Program-made: the position numbers and the translations under genes
Notes under the pieces: model-generated
Told to the model about the DNA's origin: nothing
Databases searched by the model: none
What the model saw: only the letters and a program-made list of their open reading frames with translations
Source: CAYJAZ01 sp964371865
GTDB lineage: Bacteria > Desulfobacterota > Desulfovibrionia > Desulfovibrionales > Desulfovibrionaceae
Direction of reading: 5' to 3'
DNA length: 9,614 nucleotides
NCBI GenBank assembly: GCA_964371865.1
Contig: CAYJOR010000082.1
Location: 1 to 9,614, forward strand
In this document: positions 6,947 to 9,614 of the stretch, piece by piece
How the letters are laid out: each line of letters begins with the position of its first letter
How positions within the stretch are numbered: position 1 is the stretch's first letter

Positions 6947-6976
6947 AATCCGTTAGGGGAATCCCCCTAACGGATT
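6947..6976. terminator. Terminator-like hairpin after the broken cargo gene
   Basis: A perfect 13-bp stem AATCCGTTAGGGG / CCCCTAACGGATT with a 4-nt loop, 22 nt downstream of the stop at 6924. The following plus-strand sequence (ACTTATTTAGTTTA) is only moderately T-rich; on the minus strand the hairpin is followed by TATTCT. Position and symmetry suggest a terminator for the first cargo gene. Confidence 0.55.
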
Positions 6977-7020
6977 ACTTATTTAGTTTATGTATGTTTT
7001 TATGCACTGCACTTCATAAA

Positions 7021-7075
7021 AAATCACTTTTCATTGAAAATCCCACAAAATTTTTGAATTTAGAAACATACCCTA
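7021..7075 (-). repeat. Third terminal-repeat copy (C)
   Basis: Read on the minus strand this is TAGGGTATGTTTCTAAATT followed by sequence aligning with the left end at 5902, including TTTTGT and GAAAAGTGAT further in. It has the same orientation as the right end at 7605-7639 and, like it, carries TA next to the GGG. It lies between the two cargo genes and may be the end of an older or tandem element. Confidence 0.55.
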
Positions 7076-7134
7076 ACAGTATTGAAACACTGCTTGCTTG
7101 TAGAAATTGACAAAGGAAATTAAAAATGTAAAAT

Positions 7135-7557
7135 GTGTCAAATATCTTCTTTGTAGGGGGCAGCATGTCTACATCAAGTTTTCATGGTAATATCTCTGAG
7201 CATGTTTTGTCAGGAAGAAGCCCTGTAATAGTCAAAGGTATATCGATTTATACCGAAAGAATAGGGAATGCTTCTAAAGCTTATTTTGAAGATACTATCC
7301 CTAAGCTGTTACAAATTCTTCCTGAATCAGAAATAGAAAATTTGCAGAGCGCAACTTACTGCCATGATAAATTACAAACTGGAATACTCCGATACCCTGT
7401 ATTATCAAAAGAAGAAAAAGAAATGACAGATAGAACAGGTAGATTTCGAGCATATAGTCAGCAAATTGCGGGCTATTGGGTTTCAGCCCAATGGAATGAG
7501 GCAAACTTGAAATCTTGGAAAAATTATTTAATTCGTATTTTAAGTGAGTTGGCATAA
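7135..7557 (+). CDS. Second cargo gene, unknown protein; start damaged by a stop at codon 2
   Basis: I do not recognise this protein. The frame from the GTG at 7135 encodes 140 residues, starting MSNIFFVGGSMSTSSFHGN and ending KSWKNYLIRILSELA. It appears soluble, with no signal peptide or membrane helix, and has a notable aromatic stretch (RFRAYSQQIAGYWVSAQWNE, about residues 102-121). The best start signal is AAGGAAA with an ATG at 7126, in the same frame, but the next codon is TAA. Without that stop the protein would begin M-x-NVSNIFFVGGS. Remaining options are the GTG at 7135, badly spaced from the ribosome binding site, or the ATG at 7165 preceded by AGGGGG 4 nt upstream, giving 130 residues. 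It ends 48 nt before the right-hand terminal repeat and is the last gene of the cargo segment. Confidence 0.55.
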   Translation: MSNIFFVGGSMSTSSFHGNISEHVLSGRSPVIVKGISIYTERIGNASKAYFEDTIPKLLQILPESEIENLQSATYCHDKLQTGILRYPVLSKEEKEMTDRTGRFRAYSQQIAGYWVSAQWNEANLKSWKNYLIRILSELA

Positions 7558-7572
7558 GCCGAATACACATAA

Positions 7573-8799
7573 ATGATAAGGATGTGCTACGTCATTTGCT
7601 CTAACAAAAATGCAAAATCTCCTAATTTAGAAACACACCCTAACGAAGGAATAAAGATAAACTCTATGACTTTTCTAAAATCTCTTGGAATGAAAATATT
7701 GGGAGTAACAATTTGTGCATATGCCGGCTATTTCGTATGGCATAATTATGGACCTGCCAGTACAATGATACTGGCGACAATTATGTATGGGATAGGATGT
7801 GTTATATATGCATTTTCCTCCGCAAGTACCTATAATAAAATATGCTCCTCCGCAAAACTGGTCGCAAACCCCAATAGGGTGAGTATTGAAGAACTTTATG
7901 AAGTTTTTAAAGATATGGACTCCAGCATGGGTAAACCATGGCTTGGAAAGATTAAAGCTATTCCGGGTAAGTGTTTGATGTTTGGATCAAATATAAACGG
8001 TAATATTCTTTACATAAGGAAAGTTTTTGGTTATTTTTTTATTCACACGGGGCTACTTACCTACTTCGTTGACACTCCTGAAAATAGAGAACAGCTCAAA
8101 ATAATAAATAAAGAACGGAACAAAACAAAAAGCAGAGAAAAGCACACGCTAAAGAATTTAGATAGCAAAGAAGGTATGATTTGTTATTCATTGTTAAATC
8201 AAACCTTCCTCGAAAATTTAGCCGATGTTTTTAAGGTATATCTGCAAAAAAATGAAATTATTCCTTTCCCCAGTAAGAAGAATATCGGAAGGCTGTATCA
8301 ATTTGATGAAGCATTCAAGCTTACCGGACAAAAATTCTTTCTTCTTGATATGAAAAAGAAACCTTTGTATGTCATAGAAAGTTCTTTTCCTCTTATAAAT
8401 TTTTCTGTGCAAGAGTATAGTACAAAAAAAGAAGTTCTCTCCATGCAGAAAAAAGTTTTTGCGTTTATGTCTACCTATACATTTATGCTTGATGGCGAAG
8501 AATATGGAGTTTTTAAACAAAGATTTAATCTTATACGTGATACCTTTGAAATGGATACAAAAGATGGCAAGTTGATTATGTATAATCTCAGTGATAAGCT
8601 TGGTACAAATTACATTGTAAAAGTGGATGGTGTGGCTATAGGCTCTATTGCAGACCGTTTTGAGCTTACAGCGCGTAATGTTGTTTTTGATAATTTTGCA
8701 ATACACGTGCGAGATGATAAATATACAGCCTTACTGGCCGGGCTTAGCGTTATGGCTGTACGCGAAAAAGCACGTGACAAATCAGGATCCCTTTTATAG
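7573..8799 (+). CDS. Membrane-anchored protein with a LURP-one/Tubby-like C-terminal domain
   Basis: The longest frame encodes 408 residues. Two membrane helices lie near residues 41-58 (ILGVTICAYAGYFVW) and 63-82 (STMILATIMYGIGCVIYAF). A middle region (about 100-240) contains MGKPWLGKIKAIPGKCLMFG and a basic stretch. The C-terminal region (about 247-402) resembles the YxjI/LURP-one fold: repeated strand pairs such as FFLLDMKKKPLYVIES and FMLDGEEYGVFKQRFNLIRD, with the hydrophobic terminal helix YTALLAGLSVMAVREKARD that fills the barrel in this superfamily. Its molecular role is unknown; the domain is related to Tubby and scramblase folds. Residues 1-23 are encoded by a mobile-element end and have no ribosome binding site, so translation now probably starts at the ATG at 7666 (377 residues). 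The native start is inferred at 5829, divergent from the exporter operon. The domain assignment is from pattern memory. Confidence 0.65.
   Translation: MIRMCYVICSNKNAKSPNLETHPNEGIKINSMTFLKSLGMKILGVTICAYAGYFVWHNYGPASTMILATIMYGIGCVIYAFSSASTYNKICSSAKLVANPNRVSIEELYEVFKDMDSSMGKPWLGKIKAIPGKCLMFGSNINGNILYIRKVFGYFFIHTGLLTYFVDTPENREQLKIINKERNKTKSREKHTLKNLDSKEGMICYSLLNQTFLENLADVFKVYLQKNEIIPFPSKKNIGRLYQFDEAFKLTGQKFFLLDMKKKPLYVIESSFPLINFSVQEYSTKKEVLSMQKKVFAFMSTYTFMLDGEEYGVFKQRFNLIRDTFEMDTKDGKLIMYNLSDKLGTNYIVKVDGVAIGSIADRFELTARNVVFDNFAIHVRDDKYTALLAGLSVMAVREKARDKSGSLL
7605..7639 (-). repeat. Inverted terminal repeat, right copy (D)
   Basis: On the minus strand it begins GGTGTGTTTCTAAATTA and continues GGAGATTTTGCATTTTTG, matching the left copy at 5902-5936 with three differences. 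TA follows at 7641-7642. The repeat lies inside the 5' part of the longest frame of the downstream gene, so the first 23 codons of that frame (7573-7641) are element sequence rather than gene sequence. Confidence 0.7.
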
Positions 8800-8852
8800 T
8801 GCGTTTACTTGTGTCGGATTTGCTCACATTTGCATTTCAAACGCTCCAAAAT

Positions 8853-8878
8853 CCCTTGTAAAATAAACTTTGCAGGGG
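8853..8878 (+). terminator. First hairpin after the LURP-one-like gene
   Basis: CCCTTGTAAA and TTTGCAGGGG can form a 10-bp stem with two G-U pairs around a 6-nt loop. It is followed by TATTGTTTTATATTT, which is T-rich but interrupted. It lies 53 nt past the stop and probably acts as a weak terminator or RNA-end stabiliser. Confidence 0.4.
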
Positions 8879-8901
8879 TATTGTTTTATATTTAAAATGT
8901 G

Positions 8902-8939
8902 AACACTCGCTAGGTTTATCAGCTAGAGAGTGTTTTTTT
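8902..8939 (+). terminator. Rho-independent terminator
   Basis: AACACTC pairs with GAGTGTT, and inside them CTAG pairs with CTAG across a G-A mismatch, leaving a 9-nt loop. Seven Ts follow directly. This is a textbook intrinsic terminator for plus-strand transcription ending the gene at 8799. Confidence 0.8.
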
Positions 8940-8955
8940 ATTACGGGTTTAGCCA

Positions 8956-9045
8956 GTTCAAAAATATATCCGTGAACAAGAAAAGCACGATATAGCAATG
9001 GATAAATTGAGTGTCAAAGAATATCAAGACCCGTTTACGGGTTAG
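8956..9045 (+). pseudogene. C-terminal fragment of an IS200/IS605-family TnpA transposase
   Basis: The frame VQKYIREQEKHDIAMDKLSV followed by KEYQDPFTG and a TAG matches my memory of the C terminus of Y1 HUH transposases. In that family the last helix carries the catalytic tyrosine in a xxYI-x-x-Q context and the protein ends near DPFTG. Everything upstream, including the HUH motif, is missing; the preceding codon run begins right after the terminator T-run and contains a TAG at 8950-8952. Only 29 codons remain, so it is a dead remnant. The structured sequence after it fits the right end of such an element. Confidence 0.6.
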
Positions 9046-9190
9046 CAGGTATTAAAAATACCCATTGATGGGTAGCAAAAGTGGCAACGACATAGGACTT
9101 GAGCTTGCGAAAGAGCGTCTTGAGGCGCAGTCGGTAACAGCCCCTTATAGGGGCGAGCAAACCACCCCTTGAAGGGGTGGCCATGAATTT
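9029..9190 (+). repeat. Hairpin-rich right end of the IS200/IS605 remnant
   Basis: Five short stems follow one another: ACCCG/CGGGT (9029-9042); GGTATT/AATACC (9048-9062), which is mutually exclusive with the next stem; TACCCAT/ATGGGTA (9059-9074); GCCCCT/AGGGGC (9140-9154); and CCACCCCTT/AAGGGGTGG (9162-9180). The last is followed by ATGAATTTTTGCATTTTTT. IS200/IS605 elements use end hairpins recognised by TnpA as single strands, and many carry structured RNA at this end. Whether this copy is still transcribed, or is related to the guide RNAs of TnpB elements, cannot be told; no TnpB is present. Confidence 0.55.
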
Positions 9191-9352
9191 TTGCATTTTT
9201 TGATATAAGTTGGAGATTATTTCAGCTTGGTAATATATAGGTGAAAAAAATAACTTTACAATCGAGTATGTATATCTTGATTATTTCTTGTTTTTTTTCT
9301 CAAATTTAGCTGTGTCAAAAATCCTCAAATTTTCTCTTTATTATTGAAATTC

Positions 9353-9381
9353 TTGACAAAAAATATATTTTATTATATTGT
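9353..9381 (+). promoter_or_regulatory. Likely promoter of the surface-protein gene
   Basis: A perfect TTGACA at 9353-9358 lies in very AT-rich DNA. Candidate -10 boxes are TATATT at 9374-9379 (15-bp spacing, 5/6 match) and TATTGT at 9376-9381 (17-bp spacing, 4/6 match). The predicted leader is about 75 nt, ending in TTGGAG 6 nt before the ATG at 9464. Apart from this promoter, the stretch 9191-9463 holds nothing else I can support. Confidence 0.55.
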
Positions 9382-9463
9382 ATTTTTGTATTAGAATATT
9401 TTATAGCCCTAGCATTTTTGATTTATACATTCTCTTATTTATATTATATAGTTGGAGTTCACT

Positions 9464-9614
9464 ATGCAAAGTAAAAACGCAGTTGGAAATTTGATTAATC
9501 GTTATAGGGCAGTTTTGAAAAAATGTAATCTTTTAAACACTTTCGGTTCTTTAGCTATGGCTTCTGCTTTAGTTTTAGGCAGTGCTGGCTTTGCACAAGC
9601 ATTAACGCCAAGCC
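9464..9614 (+). CDS. Secreted surface protein (probable autotransporter/adhesin), N-terminal part only
   Basis: The first 50 codons of a gene running off the right edge. The ATG at 9464 has GGAG 6 nt upstream. An unusually long basic n-region (MQSKNAVGNLINRYRAVLKK) precedes a hydrophobic core (LLNTFGSLAMASALVLGSAG) and a likely signal peptidase I site after FAQA, before LTPS. Extended signal peptides of this kind are typical of large type V secreted autotransporters and adhesins (ESPR-like), where the extension slows inner-membrane export. The passenger and any beta-barrel lie outside the window, so the family is inferred only from the signal peptide. Confidence 0.6.
   Translation, partial: MQSKNAVGNLINRYRAVLKKCNLLNTFGSLAMASALVLGSAGFAQALTPS

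Larger units (their letters stand above)
5902..7640. mobile_element. 1.74 kb TA-flanked cargo segment bounded by a 35-bp inverted repeat
   Basis: The left end (5902-5936) begins GGTGTGTTTCTAAATTA and the right end (7639-7605 on the minus strand) matches it at 32 of 35 positions. The sequence TA lies immediately outside each end (5900-5901 and 7641-7642); the right end has one extra C/G pair. Removing the segment and one TA rejoins the LURP-one-like gene in frame. A TA target duplication is known for IS630/Tc1-type elements and for some IS5-family groups. No DDE or other transposase can be recognised inside, so the unit looks non-autonomous. It contains two small unrecognised genes, a decayed IS3 copy, a MITE-like element, and a third copy of the terminal sequence at 7021-7075. 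Whether all of this moved as one unit is inference. Confidence 0.5.

Noticed and set aside
6559..7073. A separate 0.5 kb element defined by the inverted 16-base strings at 6557-6572 and 7060-7075
   Set aside because: It would contain only one end of the MITE plus the 3' half of the broken cargo gene, which conflicts with the target duplication and restored frame around 6496-6690.
7133..7156. Short ORF from the ATG at 7133, overlapping the GTG start of the second cargo gene
   Set aside because: It encodes only seven residues before a TAG and has no sign of being a leader peptide beyond chance overlap.
8218..8706. 162-codon minus-strand open frame over the LURP-one-like gene
   Set aside because: It lies wholly opposite a well-supported gene; its lysine- and phenylalanine-rich content reflects the complementary strand and shows no family.
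9071..9172. Open frame through the hairpin array reading GSKSGNDIGLELAKERLEA, as a TnpB C terminus
   Set aside because: No zinc-finger or RuvC-like residues are visible, it lacks a start, and the preceding fragment is TnpA; the sequence is better explained as structured noncoding DNA.
9029..9180. CRISPR array suggested by successive short palindromes
   Set aside because: The stems differ in sequence and spacing and there is no repeated unit; they fit an IS200/IS605 right end better.

Overview
The window is AT-rich DNA from a Gram-negative (double-membrane) bacterium. It carries an inner-membrane export pump with a periplasmic adaptor, and at its right edge the start of a secreted surface protein with a long, basic signal peptide. 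That signal-peptide style and the G-rich/C-rich intergenic palindrome recall gut Desulfovibrionaceae, but this is only an impression and no species is claimed.

Left part (1-5710). A minus-strand four-gene operon encodes a complete YbhGFSR-type ABC exporter: membrane-fusion protein (4712-5710), tandem-domain ATPase (2788-4686) and two ABC-2 permeases (1644-2786 and 520-1635). The genes are nearly abutting and are read from a likely promoter at 5781-5809. An IS3-family element (1-397, running off the left edge) lies beyond the end of the operon, next to the 3' stub of an unrecognised plus-strand gene.

Middle part (5829-8799). This is a nested insertion site. A plus-strand gene for a membrane-anchored protein with a LURP-one/Tubby-like C-terminal domain appears to start at 5829 with a good ribosome binding site, divergent from the exporter. 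After 24 codons it is interrupted by a 1.74 kb segment bounded by a 35-bp inverted repeat (32/35 matches) and flanked by TA. Removing the segment and one TA rejoins the gene in frame. Inside the segment are two small unrecognised cargo genes. The first (5978-6924) is itself broken by a decayed IS3 copy (6026-6365) and by a 195-bp MITE-like element (6496-6690) with 18-bp inverted ends and a 5-bp target duplication; removing the MITE also restores an open frame. The second (7126-7557) has a stop at its second codon after an otherwise ideal start site. No transposase for the 1.74 kb segment is visible.

Right part (8800-9614). Two terminator-like hairpins close the LURP-one gene. They are followed by the C-terminal stub of an IS200/IS605-type TnpA transposase and its hairpin-rich right end, then an AT-rich promoter region and the first 50 codons of the secreted surface protein.

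Overall, one intact exporter operon sits in a hotspot with traces of at least four kinds of mobile DNA: IS3, a TA-flanked cargo unit, a MITE and IS200/IS605. Two inverted IS3 copies face outward around the operon.
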